A stretch of 64,000 nt of DNA from Rhodobacter sp. (GCA_027490955.1 JAIXXB010000006.1:88051-152050), one strand, 5' to 3'. Counted from the first letter of the stretch, positions 32,769-42,107 are shown. Notes: generated by a model not told the origin, from the sequence alone. Program-made: numbers and translations.

Positions 32769-33329
32769 TTACAGGTCTTGGCCTTGGGCAGCGGCCTGAA
32801 TGCGGGCGATAGCATCCGCAGCACCGTTGGCAAAGGGGTTAATATCGAGCGCGGCCTGATAGGCCTCAATCGCCTTGTCAGGCGCGCCCAATTCTTCGAA
32901 AATCGTCCCAAGGCCCGATAGCGCCCCAAAATGGCGCGGGTTCAGCGTGAGTGTGCGCGCAATGTCCGACACCGAGGGGCCAAATTGCCCCAATTGGTAA
33001 TAGGCGGTGGCGCGGGCATTCCAGCCTTCGGCAAAATCGGGGGCATGATCGACCAGCGCCGTCAGATGTTGCACCGCAAGTTCCGCATCCCCCGCCGCCA
33101 TCGCATCGCGCCCGCGCTGCAAAAGCAAATCCATCGCATCCGATCCAGATTTTGACCATGCAATCCAGATTTCAGCCTGAATCTCCTCGGCCTCGGCAGG
33201 TTCGGCCGATTTCAGCCGATCAAACAGCGCATCCAAATCCGCGCTTTGCGCCGCAACAGGGCCTGCCGCGAAAAAAATCGCCACAAATGCCGCTTTGACA
33301 TAGGTCTGTAATGGAATACGCGCTTTCAT
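32769..33329 (-). CDS. Exported TPR protein
   Basis: A 186-residue protein with a signal peptide (KAAFVAIFFAAGPVAAQ) and about three tetratricopeptide repeats, for example AEGWNARATAYYQLGQFGPSVSDIARTL. It is likely a periplasmic scaffold; partners are unknown. It lies 18 bp upstream of the helicase gene on the same strand, suggesting co-transcription. Confidence 0.82.
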   Translation of the reverse strand: MKARIPLQTYVKAAFVAIFFAAGPVAAQSADLDALFDRLKSAEPAEAEEIQAEIWIAWSKSGSDAMDLLLQRGRDAMAAGDAELAVQHLTALVDHAPDFAEGWNARATAYYQLGQFGPSVSDIARTLTLNPRHFGALSGLGTIFEELGAPDKAIEAYQAALDINPFANGAADAIARIQAAAQGQDL

Positions 33330-33413
33330 AGTTGCAAGCCTAACGCAATGCGCGCAGATTTCAAGAAACTGGCGCGTGCCAAAGGCCCCAAAGGGCCGAG
33401 AAAAGGAAAAAAC

Positions 33414-33701
33414 ATGTCAGATGTGATAGAAAAAGCAGTGGCGGCCCTGTCGGCCAAGCTGGAAGATGGCTTTGACGGCATTGCAAAATTTGTCATCGAG
33501 GGAGAGGGCGCCATTATGCTGGATGCCCATGGCGTGCGCGCAGGCGATGAAGAGGCGGATGTGACGCTGACGGCCGATGCCGATGTCTTTGCCGCCATTT
33601 TGTCGGGCGAGATGGGGGCCACGGGGGCCTATATGTCGGGCAAGCTGCGCATTGACGGATCGCTGCCCATGGCGATGCGTCTGGGATCGGTATTGGCATG
33701 A
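33414..33701 (+). CDS. SCP2 sterol-binding domain protein
   Basis: A 95-residue single-domain SCP2 protein. It begins DVIEKAVAALSAKLEDGFDGIAKFVIEGEGAIML and has DVTLTADADVFAAILSGEM followed by AYMSGKLRIDG, the usual SCP2 pattern for binding lipids or acyl chains. The ATG at 33414 follows AAAAGGA; the track start at 33348 overlaps the divergent gene's leader. Its stop overlaps the next start (ATGA), pairing it with a lysophospholipase-like hydrolase. Confidence 0.87.
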   Translation: MSDVIEKAVAALSAKLEDGFDGIAKFVIEGEGAIMLDAHGVRAGDEEADVTLTADADVFAAILSGEMGATGAYMSGKLRIDGSLPMAMRLGSVLA

Positions 33702-34633
33702 CCGCAGCCCCCCTGTTCAGCGATGTCGCGCGCGGCCCCGAAGGCGGTTTTGCGCTGTGGGCCAAGGCCCCCGATGGGGTGCGCATCAGATTGGGCCTAT
33801 GGCCCAGCAAAGGGGCGAAAGGCACAGTTTTTCTGTTGCCAGGTCGCACGGAATATATCGAAAAATATGGCATGGCCGCCGCAGATTTGGGACGCGCAGG
33901 GTATAGCGTGATTTCGATCGATTTTCGCGGCCAAGGCCTGTCTGACCGCGCCGTGGCAGACCCCATGACAGGCCATGTCACAGATTTTGCAGAATATCAG
34001 CGCGATGTCGAGGCGATGCTGGACTGCGCCCAGCGCCATGATTTGCCCCAGCCCTACTATCTTTTGTCCCATTCGATGGGCGGCTGCATTGCCCTGCGCA
34101 CGCTGATGGGCAAGCACCCGTTCAAGGCGGCGGTGTTTTCTGCGCCGATGTGGGGGCTGCTGATGTCGATTTGGATGCGTCCCGTCGCAGGGGTGGTCAC
34201 GGCGGTCTCGTCCCTGTTCGGCCTGAGCCATCTCTATGCGCCCGGAACGGGGGCCAGCAGCTATGTAATAGATGCGCAGTTCATCGGCAATGTGCTGACC
34301 ACAGACCCTGATATGTGGCGCTATATGAAGGTGCAAGCCGAGGCACATCCAGAATTGCGCCTTGGTGGGCCCAGCATGGCATGGGGCCGCGCCGCTATGT
34401 TAGAGACGAACGCGCTGGCACTGATGCCCTCTCCCGCCCTGCCTGCCTATACCGCGCTTGGCACGGCGGAAAAGGTGGTCGATCCGATGCCCATCCACGC
34501 GCGCATGGCACTGTGGTCTGGATCGACGCTCGATCTGTATACGGGGGCCGAGCATGAGATTATGATGGAAGGCCCCGCCGCGCGAGCGCGGTTTATGGAT
34601 GCGGTGGCCGCGCTGTTTGCAGCCCATAGCTAA
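33698..34633 (+). CDS. pldB: Alpha/beta hydrolase, lysophospholipase-like
   Basis: A 311-residue serine hydrolase of the PldB/monoacylglycerol lipase group. The nucleophile elbow is SHSMGG (LLSHSMGGCIALR), preceded by DFRGQGLSDR. Probable Asp and His lie in STLDLYTGAEHEIMMEGP. It is co-translated with the SCP2-domain gene, which may present the lipid substrate (inference). No signal peptide. It converges on the Anbu gene. Confidence 0.85.
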   Translation: MTAAPLFSDVARGPEGGFALWAKAPDGVRIRLGLWPSKGAKGTVFLLPGRTEYIEKYGMAAADLGRAGYSVISIDFRGQGLSDRAVADPMTGHVTDFAEYQRDVEAMLDCAQRHDLPQPYYLLSHSMGGCIALRTLMGKHPFKAAVFSAPMWGLLMSIWMRPVAGVVTAVSSLFGLSHLYAPGTGASSYVIDAQFIGNVLTTDPDMWRYMKVQAEAHPELRLGGPSMAWGRAAMLETNALALMPSPALPAYTALGTAEKVVDPMPIHARMALWSGSTLDLYTGAEHEIMMEGPAARARFMDAVAALFAAHS

Positions 34634-34674
34634 GCTGCCATGGCTGCTGGCCCCGAAATCTGACCTTAGGCCAG

Positions 34675-35400
34675 TTATACCTTGATCTGTGCAAAGCCGT
34701 CGCGCAGGGCGCGGCTCCAGCTTTCGGACATGGCGCGAAAGGCTTCGTCGCCTGCCTCGATCCGCCGCATTCGGCTGATCTTTAGCGCGTCTTTTTCGAT
34801 GATGCACAGATCAAGGGGCATGCCCACCGACAGGTTCGACCGCAGGGTGGAATCCATCGACAAAAGCACCGCCTTTTCCGCATCGGCCAGCGTGGTGGCG
34901 GGTTTGACCACGCGGTCAAGGATCGGCTTGCCGTATTTATGCTCGCCGATTTGCAAGAAAGGCGTGTCTTCGGTGGCTTCGATGAAATTGCCTTCGGGAT
35001 AGATCAGGAACAGGCGCATCGGCCCGCCCTTGCGCTGGGCGGCGACCAGCATCGTGGCCGTGGCCCCCTGTTTCATTGTGGCCAGCTTTTCATCAATTTC
35101 CTGCCGCACCGCGCAAAGCGTGGCCCCGATGATCGAGGCGACCTTTAGCATGGTCGGCGCTTTCATGATCGACGTTTCTTCGCTGGCATCAGGATCATCG
35201 ATCGCCTCATGCAGCCGTGCGATGGTGGTTTGCGTGACCGAAAGGCTGCCCGCGGTGACGATGACAATCACCCGCTCGCCTTCCTGCACAAAGGTGAACA
35301 TTTTGCGATAGGTGGCGATGTTATCCAGCCCCGCATTGGTGCGGGTATCTGACAGCATCACCATGCCCTCGTTCAGCAAAAGTCCCACGCAATAGGTCAA
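34675..35400 (-). CDS. Anbu (bacterial proteasome-related) peptidase-like protein
   Basis: A 241-residue protein of the Anbu family, the ancestral beta-subunit-like relatives of proteasome/HslV. After Met removal the N-terminal nucleophile would be Thr2 (MTYCVGLLLNEGMVMLSDTRTNAG). The proteasome fold's D and K positions lie in SDTRTN and TYRKMF. Anbu assembles as helical rings in vitro and its substrate is unknown. It is the last gene of the ATP-grasp/alpha-E/transglutaminase cluster, its most common context. Confidence 0.9.
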   Translation of the reverse strand: MTYCVGLLLNEGMVMLSDTRTNAGLDNIATYRKMFTFVQEGERVIVIVTAGSLSVTQTTIARLHEAIDDPDASEETSIMKAPTMLKVASIIGATLCAVRQEIDEKLATMKQGATATMLVAAQRKGGPMRLFLIYPEGNFIEATEDTPFLQIGEHKYGKPILDRVVKPATTLADAEKAVLLSMDSTLRSNLSVGMPLDLCIIEKDALKISRMRRIEAGDEAFRAMSESWSRALRDGFAQIKV

Positions 35401-35448
35401 ATCCGATCCCCCACCGATTCCGCACTGCCGCTTTGTCCCACAATTAGG

Positions 35449-36273
35449 CTATTGTTCCTGCGCGGCAATCGCAACAGTGACGGATAAATTTTCCGACGCC
35501 GCCCCCGTGCTGCCCGCCGCGCGGGATATGCCGCGAATGGGCGCGGCATCGGTGGCGTCAAGCCCCGATCCAAGGCGGATATAGCGCGCATCGGGGCAGC
35601 ATCGGTTGGCAGGATCAAAGCCAATCCATCCAAAGCCTTGCACGCAAAGCTCGGCCCAAGCATGGGCGGCCTCATGCGGCGCGCCATCGGCATTGGCCTG
35701 CAAATAGCCCGACACATAGCGCGCAGGCAAGCCCGCCACGCGGGCGGCGGCAATCAGCACCTGCGCATGATCTTGGCACACGCCCATACCAAGGGCCAGC
35801 GCCTGCGCGGCTGTCGTGGCGCCATGGGTCGCACCTGGCGCATAGGCGATGGCATCGGATACGGCGGCAGACAGGGCATGCGCACCGCCCAGCGCGTCAT
35901 TTGGCGTGTAAAGCCGCGCCAGATCGGCAATGGCCGGATCAGGCTGTGTGGCTGCGGTGTGCCGCAAATAGGCCAAAGGCGGCACAGATTCGCGGTGGCC
36001 TTTCAGAACACCTGCCAAATCACGCGTCTCCACCTGCCCCTTCACATGCACGGAAATCTCTGTCACGGGGCCAGCCACTGTCCAGCTTTGCACCACATCC
36101 CCCGCCCCATCGCGGAAAGTGCCGCCCATCACGCCGCCCGTCACAGTCACGCCCCAGTCAACCACGCGCTGCCCGTCAAAGCGCGACGGGGTCAAGCGGT
36201 GGCTTTGCACCACGCCGCGCACAGGGCGGTCATAGGTGTAATGGGTGACATGATCGACGCTGAGCAACATCAC
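35449..36273 (-). CDS. Transglutaminase-like cysteine peptidase family protein
   Basis: A 274-residue cytoplasmic protein. An N-terminal beta domain (LSVDHVTHYTYDRPVRGVVQSHRLTP) precedes the transglutaminase core with Cys in GMGVCQDHAQVLI, His in AAHAWAEL and Asp in GFDPANR, a complete triad. Relatives cut or ligate peptide bonds. Its start overlaps the alpha-E stop by four bases (ATGA), so the two are co-translated. Confidence 0.9.
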   Translation of the reverse strand: MMLLSVDHVTHYTYDRPVRGVVQSHRLTPSRFDGQRVVDWGVTVTGGVMGGTFRDGAGDVVQSWTVAGPVTEISVHVKGQVETRDLAGVLKGHRESVPPLAYLRHTAATQPDPAIADLARLYTPNDALGGAHALSAAVSDAIAYAPGATHGATTAAQALALGMGVCQDHAQVLIAAARVAGLPARYVSGYLQANADGAPHEAAHAWAELCVQGFGWIGFDPANRCCPDARYIRLGSGLDATDAAPIRGISRAAGSTGAASENLSVTVAIAAQEQ

Positions 36274-37217
36274 GAAATATCCCCAGACAGATAGCTTTCA
36301 TGAATCACCCGCCCCAGATCGGCGGTTTGTGTGATGTAGCGGGTCAAAAACTCGTGCAGACCTTCTTCAAAAATCTGATCGGTGGTCTGGCGCTCTAACT
36401 CGGCCTGCAAGGCGGCCAGCGCATGGGTCGCCGCAGTCTCGCGCCCATATAATTTGGCCAGCCGCGCGGCATGGTTGTTCATGCCCGCCACACAGGTGAT
36501 CAGGCTGCGCGGGCATTGCGGGTTCAAAATCAGGAAATGGGCGATTTTGGCCGATGTAATCTCGCCGCCATAGGCCCAATGAAAGGCGCGGTTCGACGAC
36601 ATCGCACGCAGCAGCATGGACCATTGGTCATTGTCCAGCCCCGTGCCGATGAAATCGGCGCGCGGCAGCAGGACGTAATATTTCACATCCATCAATCGCG
36701 CGGTGCTGTCGCCGCGTTCCAGATAATAGCCGATGTTCAAAAAGTTATATCCATCATTGCGCAGCAAGGTGGCATCTATCGCCCCGCGCAACATGGCCGC
36801 CTGCCGCATCACCCAATCGGTCAGATGCGACAGATCGGCCCGCGTCTTTGCCCCCTCAATGGCGCGCAATTCTTGAAAGGCGGTGTTCAGCGCATCCCAA
36901 ACTTGGGTGGTCAGCGCGGTGCGAATAATGCGCCCATTTTCCCGCGCATTGGTGATGCAAGAGGCCACAGAATTGGGGTTGTCGCGGTCAAAGAACAAAT
37001 AGCTTTCGATATGGGCCTGTTCGGGCGGGCCGTATTTTTCGCGATAGCCCACAAGATTGCCCGATGCGCGCAAAAGGCTGTCCCAATCGCTGCGAAACCC
37101 CTGCGCTGTGGGCAGCAGCGACATGCGCGCGCCCACCTCAAGCAGACGGGCATTGGTTTCGGCGCGCTCCATGTTGCGGGCAATCCAATACAGGTTGTCT
37201 GCGGTTCTACTCAGCAT
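36270..37217 (-). CDS. Alpha-E domain protein
   Basis: A 315-residue all-helical alpha-E family protein. It begins MLSRTADNLYWIARNMERAETNARLLEV, the family signature, and contains the conserved TRPS-like helices (LERGDSTARLMDVKYYVLLP). No enzymatic function has been shown. It directly abuts the ATP-grasp gene (TGAATG) and overlaps the transglutaminase gene, so it is central to one operon. Confidence 0.9.
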   Translation of the reverse strand: MLSRTADNLYWIARNMERAETNARLLEVGARMSLLPTAQGFRSDWDSLLRASGNLVGYREKYGPPEQAHIESYLFFDRDNPNSVASCITNARENGRIIRTALTTQVWDALNTAFQELRAIEGAKTRADLSHLTDWVMRQAAMLRGAIDATLLRNDGYNFLNIGYYLERGDSTARLMDVKYYVLLPRADFIGTGLDNDQWSMLLRAMSSNRAFHWAYGGEITSAKIAHFLILNPQCPRSLITCVAGMNNHAARLAKLYGRETAATHALAALQAELERQTTDQIFEEGLHEFLTRYITQTADLGRVIHESYLSGDIS

Positions 37218-38630
37218 TCAATCCACCAGCACCCATGTATCTTTCACACCCCCGCCCTGAGAGGAGTTCACCACAAGCGAGCCTTCGCGCAGCGCCACCC
37301 GCGTCAGGCCACCCGGCACCAGTTCAATCTTTTCCCCCACAAGGCAATAGGGCCGCAAATCCACATGGCGCGGAGCGATGCCCTCATCCACAAAGGTTGG
37401 CGTGGTCGACAGGGCCAGCGTGGGCTGGGCAATATAGTTGGCAGGATTGGCAAGGATGCGCGCGCGAAACTCTTCCACCTCGGCGCGGGTGGATTTAGGG
37501 CCAACCAGCATCCCGTAACCGCCCGACCCATGCACCTCTTTCACCACCAAATCGGCCAAATGTTCGCTGACATAATTCAGATCGTCTTGATCGGCGCATT
37601 TCCATGTGGGCACATTGCTGAGAATTGGTTCCTCGCCCAAATAAAACCGCACCATTTCAGGCACATAGGTGTAAACCGCCTTATCATCAGCCACGCCCGC
37701 ACCGGGGGCCGAACAAATGGCCACCCCGCCTGATCGATACACATCCATCAACCCTGCCACCCCCAGCATCGAGGCGGGGTTGAAACATAAAGGATCCAGA
37801 AATTCATCATCCAAACGGCGGTAAATCACATCCACCCGCTTTGGCCCCTCGGTCGTGCGCATATAACAGAACTCGCCATCCACGAACAAATCTTGGCCCT
37901 CGACCAGCTCGACCCCCATCAAATCGGCCAAAAAGGAATGTTCGTAATAGGCGCTGTTGAAGTGACCGGGCGTTAAAATCACCACAGTTGGCGCGCCTTT
38001 GCATTTGGGCGGGGCAACAGAGGCCAGCGTGCGGCGCAGTTTATCGGGATAGCTGTCGATCGGCTCGATGCGGTTTTCGCGGAACAGATCAGGGAACATT
38101 CGCATCATCATCTCGCGCGATTCCAGCATATAGGACACGCCCGAAGGGGTGCGGCAATTATCCTCTAGCACGTAAAAATCCGTCGGCCCCGTGCGCACAA
38201 TATCCACGCCCACGATATGCGAATACACGCCTTTTGGCGGGATAATTCCCACCACCGCCTTTTCATAAGCGGCATTTTTATAGACAAGTTCGGCAGGAAT
38301 GCGCCCTGCGCGCACGATCTCGCCGCGCGCGTAAACATCGACCAAGAACGCATTCAGCGCGCGGGCCCGCTGTTTGATGCCGCGCTCTAGCTTGGCCCAT
38401 TCGCCGCCTGTGAACACGCGCGGGAACATGTCAAATGGGATCAATCGGTCTGGATCGCCGCCCTCGCCATAAACGGCAAAGGTGATGCCGATGCGGCGAA
38501 ACAGGGCCTCTGCCTCGGCCTGTTTGGCGCGGCGCTTGTCTGCTGGCATATCGGCGGCCCAAGGCTCTAGCCCGCGATAGGGCGCGCGCAGCCCGCCTGC
38601 CTGATACATTTCGTTGAAATAGCTGGTCAC
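37218..38630 (-). CDS. Circularly permuted ATP-grasp type 2 protein
   Basis: A 470-residue putative ligase with a permuted ATP-grasp fold. Characteristic blocks are DIVRTGPTDFYVLEDNCRTPSGVSYMLE, VDVIYRRLDDEFLDPL and VKEVHGSGGYGMLVGP. By comparative genomics the family is proposed to form amide or peptide bonds on an unknown carrier. The start is inferred as GTG at 38630 (VTSYFNEMYQ); the track's ATG at 38768 adds a 46-residue basic stretch. First gene of the Anbu operon. Confidence 0.87.
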   Translation of the reverse strand: MTSYFNEMYQAGGLRAPYRGLEPWAADMPADKRRAKQAEAEALFRRIGITFAVYGEGGDPDRLIPFDMFPRVFTGGEWAKLERGIKQRARALNAFLVDVYARGEIVRAGRIPAELVYKNAAYEKAVVGIIPPKGVYSHIVGVDIVRTGPTDFYVLEDNCRTPSGVSYMLESREMMMRMFPDLFRENRIEPIDSYPDKLRRTLASVAPPKCKGAPTVVILTPGHFNSAYYEHSFLADLMGVELVEGQDLFVDGEFCYMRTTEGPKRVDVIYRRLDDEFLDPLCFNPASMLGVAGLMDVYRSGGVAICSAPGAGVADDKAVYTYVPEMVRFYLGEEPILSNVPTWKCADQDDLNYVSEHLADLVVKEVHGSGGYGMLVGPKSTRAEVEEFRARILANPANYIAQPTLALSTTPTFVDEGIAPRHVDLRPYCLVGEKIELVPGGLTRVALREGSLVVNSSQGGGVKDTWVLVD

Positions 38631-38809
38631 AGCCCACCGCCTTTTGCGCCTTTGGTGCAGTAAAGGCGCGCGCGCGGGCGCGGTAAAGGGATTTGCGCTG
38701 AAATCCTGCGCAATTTTGCACTTTTGCCCAAATTTTAGGCGCGGGGCGGCGCTTGCGGCCCCGCCCAATGCGCCCTAGATGTAGCAAAACAACCATAAAG
38801 GGCCGCGCC

Positions 38810-40648
38810 ATGACTGTTTTTTCACTTTTTGCCAAACCCGCTGTTTTTGATGCAAACACCAGCGGCGCGGGCAGTTTTGGCGCCTTGCCAGATTGGGATT
38901 TGCGCGATCTGTATACGGCTGATGATGCGCCCGAAGTGGCGCGCGACATGGCATGGCTGGCGCAGGCAGGCACGGATTTTGCGGCCACCTATCAAGGCAA
39001 ACTGGCAGAGTTATCGGCAGATGCCCTGCTGGCCTGCGTGCAAGAATATGAGGCGATTGACATCATCGCAGGCCGCCTTGGGTCTTATGCGGGGCTGCGC
39101 TATTATCAAAACACGATGGACTCGGCCCGCGCGAAATTCATGGCCGATATGCAAGATCACATCACTGCGGCCACCACGCCCTTGGTGTTTTTCAGCCTAG
39201 AATTCAACCGCTTGGACGATGGACATCTGTCAAATCTTCTGGAGCAAAACGCCAAGCTGGCCCGCTATAAACCCGTGTTTGACCGCATGCGCGCCATGCG
39301 CCCGCACCAATTGTCGGACGAATTGGAAACCTTTTTGCACGATGCTTCGGTCGTGGGGGCCTCTGCGTGGAATAAATTGTTTGATGAAACCATGGCAGGG
39401 CTGATGTTTGCGGTCGAGGGCGAGGCCGAAGAGCTGAACCTAGAGGCCACGCTGAACCTGCTGACCGACCCTGCCCGCCCCAAGCGCGAGGCAGCGGCCC
39501 GCGCGCTGGCTGTGGTTTTTGACAAACATATCAAATTGTTCGCGCGCGTTCATAATACTTTGGCTAAAGAAAAAGAAATTGATGACCGCTGGCGCAAAAT
39601 GCCATCGGCCCAGCACGCGCGCCATCTGTCCAACCATGTCGAACCCGAAGTGGTTGAGGCGCTGCGCAATGCCGTGGTCGCAGCCTATCCCAAACTGTCG
39701 CACCGCTATTATCGGCTAAAGGCGAAATGGCTGGGGCTGGATCGCCTGCAAATCTGGGATCGCAACGCGCCCTTGCCCAATGAAACCCCGCGGCTGGTCA
39801 ATTGGGACGAGGCAACTGAAACAGTGCTATCGGCCTATGGCGCCTTTGATCCGCGCATGGCCGATCTGGCCAAACCCTTTTTCACCAAAGGTTGGATCGA
39901 TGCGGGCGTTAAGGCGGGCAAGGCACCCGGGGCCTTTGCCCACCCCACTGTCAGCACAGTGCATCCCTATGTGATGCTGAATTACCTTGGCAAGCCGCGC
40001 GATGTGATGACGCTGGCGCATGAGCTGGGCCACGGCGTGCATCAGGTGCTGGCGGCAGGTCAGGGCGAACTTCTGTCATCCACCCCGCTGACACTTGCGG
40101 AAACGGCATCTGTCTTTGGCGAAATGCTGACCTTCCGCCGCCTGCTAGATGCGGCCAAAACCCGCGCCGAGCGTAAGACCCTGCTGGCGGGCAAGGTGGA
40201 AGATATGATCAACACTGTCGTGCGCCAAATTGCGTTTTACGATTTCGAATGCAAATTGCACGCCGCGCGCCGCGAGGGAGAGTTGACCCCAGACGATATC
40301 AACGCCCTATGGATGAGCGTTCAGGCCCAATCGCTTGGCGATGCCTTCGACTTTATGGATGGTTATGAAACATTTTGGGCCTATATCCCGCATTTCGTCC
40401 ACTCGCCCTTTTATGTCTATGCCTATGCCTTTGGCGATGGGTTGGTGAATGCGCTTTATGCTGCCTATGAAAGCGGTCTGCCAGATTTTCAGGAAAAATA
40501 TTTCGCCATGCTGCGCGCGGGCGGATCGATGCATCACCGCGAATTGCTGGCGCCCTTTGGCCTTGACGCCTCTGACCCAAAGTTTTGGGACAAAGGTTTG
40601 TCGATGATTGCAGGGATGATCGACGAATTAGAAGCGATGGAAGATTAA
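38810..40648 (+). CDS. pepF: M3-family oligoendopeptidase F
   Basis: A 612-residue cytoplasmic zinc peptidase that cleaves short oligopeptides. The active site is HELGHGVH (LAHELGHGVHQVL), preceded by HPYVMLNYLGKPRDVMTL, with the downstream Glu in LAETASVFGEMLTF. Start at 38810 (MTVFSLF) after AAAGGG; the track's 38753 lies in the divergent gap. It is divergent from the Anbu operon and followed by a large nested palindrome. Confidence 0.93.
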   Translation: MTVFSLFAKPAVFDANTSGAGSFGALPDWDLRDLYTADDAPEVARDMAWLAQAGTDFAATYQGKLAELSADALLACVQEYEAIDIIAGRLGSYAGLRYYQNTMDSARAKFMADMQDHITAATTPLVFFSLEFNRLDDGHLSNLLEQNAKLARYKPVFDRMRAMRPHQLSDELETFLHDASVVGASAWNKLFDETMAGLMFAVEGEAEELNLEATLNLLTDPARPKREAAARALAVVFDKHIKLFARVHNTLAKEKEIDDRWRKMPSAQHARHLSNHVEPEVVEALRNAVVAAYPKLSHRYYRLKAKWLGLDRLQIWDRNAPLPNETPRLVNWDEATETVLSAYGAFDPRMADLAKPFFTKGWIDAGVKAGKAPGAFAHPTVSTVHPYVMLNYLGKPRDVMTLAHELGHGVHQVLAAGQGELLSSTPLTLAETASVFGEMLTFRRLLDAAKTRAERKTLLAGKVEDMINTVVRQIAFYDFECKLHAARREGELTPDDINALWMSVQAQSLGDAFDFMDGYETFWAYIPHFVHSPFYVYAYAFGDGLVNALYAAYESGLPDFQEKYFAMLRAGGSMHHRELLAPFGLDASDPKFWDKGLSMIAGMIDELEAMED

Positions 40649-40654
40649 ACCGCA

Positions 40655-40755
40655 GCAGGGCGCAAGGGTTTGAGGGGCGATCACATCCCCGCGCGGCGGG
40701 CCTGCAAAGCCTAGGCTTTGCAGGCGAGGGCGCGGGGATTAGGCTTGCGCCCTGC
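40655..40755. repeat. 101-bp nested palindrome, probable bidirectional terminator
   Basis: Three nested pairs share one centre: GCAGGGCGCAAG (40655-40666) with CTTGCGCCCTGC (40744-40755), ATCCCCGCGC (40685-40694) with GCGCGGGGAT (40730-40739), and the perfect 24-bp palindrome CCTGCAAAGCCTAGGCTTTGCAGG (40701-40724). It fills the gap between convergent pepF and the DUF4389 gene. Confidence 0.85.
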
Positions 40756-40763
40756 CCGCAGCC

Positions 40764-41066
40764 TTAGGTCAGCGGGCCCAGTGGCCAAGGCTTATCTTCG
40801 CTTTTGGCGGTCAAAAACTTGCCCGCCTGCGCCAACCATTTGCCCAAGGTTTCACCAAAATCGGCGATTTGGGCATTCGGCTCGCCGCGCGAGATGAGCA
40901 TCAGCAGGAATTGGATCAGCGCCAACAAGACCAGCACCGATTGCGCGGCCCCGATCAAAAAAGCGATGATGATCATGTAAAAGCCGCGCAGCCAAACCGC
41001 TTGGCGCGGCGCGCTTGCGCCTGCTTCGGGGGTGGGGGCGGCATTCTCGACATTTGCGTTAGACAT
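40764..41066 (-). CDS. DUF4389 membrane protein
   Basis: A 100-residue protein of the DUF4389 type: a disordered Ala/Pro N-terminus, then VWLRGFYMIIIAFLIGAAQSVLVLLALIQFL (one or two spans) and the conserved LISRGEPNAQIADFGETLGKWL and KPWPLGPLT end. Function unknown. AAGGAGG precedes the ATG at 41066, an unusually strong ribosome-binding site for this window. Confidence 0.82.
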   Translation of the reverse strand: MSNANVENAAPTPEAGASAPRQAVWLRGFYMIIIAFLIGAAQSVLVLLALIQFLLMLISRGEPNAQIADFGETLGKWLAQAGKFLTAKSEDKPWPLGPLT

Positions 41067-41156
41067 TCTGGCCTCCTTGGTTGCCTGCACCACATGTGGG
41101 AAGCCGCAGCCCCCCCTTCAATGCCAATGCGACATCGCCTTTGCCATCGGCGGAAA

Positions 41157-42107
41157 TTAGCCCAAATTGTCAAAATACCCTGTCGCTGCGATCTTGCCCA
41201 TCACGTCCGCGCCCAAGCTGGGCGATGTGATGGAAATGCAATTTTGGCGATAAAACCAGTATAGATACTGCGCATGGGGCCAGATTTTGGCTTCGGCGCG
41301 GGCAATGGCGTCATCAAACCCACCCCGCGCGCGCACCACTTCGGTGGCGTGGTGAAAATCGGCCTGCCCGCAGGTGATGACGGGGCGGCCATGGATCATC
41401 GCCTCAATCCCGACAGCCGAATTGATCGTCACCACCAGCGAGGCGGCGGCCAGAATATCGTGGATATTGGCAGGAATGATCTGCAACCGCGAATCTTTGC
41501 GCGCCTTTTGCACCAGCCAGCCCAGCGTATCAAAATCAATGTCGCGCGGATGCGGTTTGACCACAATCGCGCGCGGATCATCGCGCTCCAGCAGCGCCTT
41601 GACCATCTGGCGCATGGAAACATACAGCGCCTCGCCCACGGCGCGGTGGCTTTCCGATTGCAAAAACACCGCGATGCAGCCCTGCGGTATATCTAACCTT
41701 TCTTTGGGCTGTTCATAGCGCGATTTGCGCGCCTGCGCATGGGCGGCAAAAAGTTCGCCCTGAAAGGCCAAGGCGGCCTCTGGATCAATCTGCGCGGGAT
41801 CAAACAGCCTTTGCCCGATGGACGACAGATAGCGCGTGCCCACAGGGTCTAGGTAATGATAAGGCGCGATATAGGCAGAGCCACAGTTCAACGCGCGCGG
41901 ATGCTGAATGGTTCCGCGTTCCAGAATGTGAAAATCGCGGTCGCTTTCAATCAGCGCCCGCGCAGTTTCGCGGTTATGCAGCACATATTCAAACCGCGCG
42001 CCAAAAGGCTCTAGCGCGCGGCCAATGCGTTCGTAAACTTGCCGCTGCTCCCATGGGCTGTCCAGCGTGCGCTGGGGCAGATGCATTTTTACAGTAAACT
42101 TGGGCAT
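41157..42107 (-). CDS. Capsule polysaccharide synthesis/export-type glycosyltransferase
   Basis: A 316-residue protein of the capsule synthesis family (KpsC/KpsS-like). The typical blocks are IVVKPHPRDID, then SLVVTINSAVGIEAMIHGRPVITCGQADFHHATEVV. Relatives add Kdo residues to a lipid anchor for capsule export; the exact sugar here is unknown. It begins three bases after the Gfo/Idh/MocA gene, so the two are translated together. No export transporter genes are nearby. Confidence 0.78.
   Translation of the reverse strand: MPKFTVKMHLPQRTLDSPWEQRQVYERIGRALEPFGARFEYVLHNRETARALIESDRDFHILERGTIQHPRALNCGSAYIAPYHYLDPVGTRYLSSIGQRLFDPAQIDPEAALAFQGELFAAHAQARKSRYEQPKERLDIPQGCIAVFLQSESHRAVGEALYVSMRQMVKALLERDDPRAIVVKPHPRDIDFDTLGWLVQKARKDSRLQIIPANIHDILAAASLVVTINSAVGIEAMIHGRPVITCGQADFHHATEVVRARGGFDDAIARAEAKIWPHAQYLYWFYRQNCISITSPSLGADVMGKIAATGYFDNLG

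Noticed and set aside
34647-34674. Short CTGGCC/GGCCAG repeat between pldB and Anbu genes
   Set aside because: Six-base arms with a 16-base loop and no T run are too weak to call a terminator.
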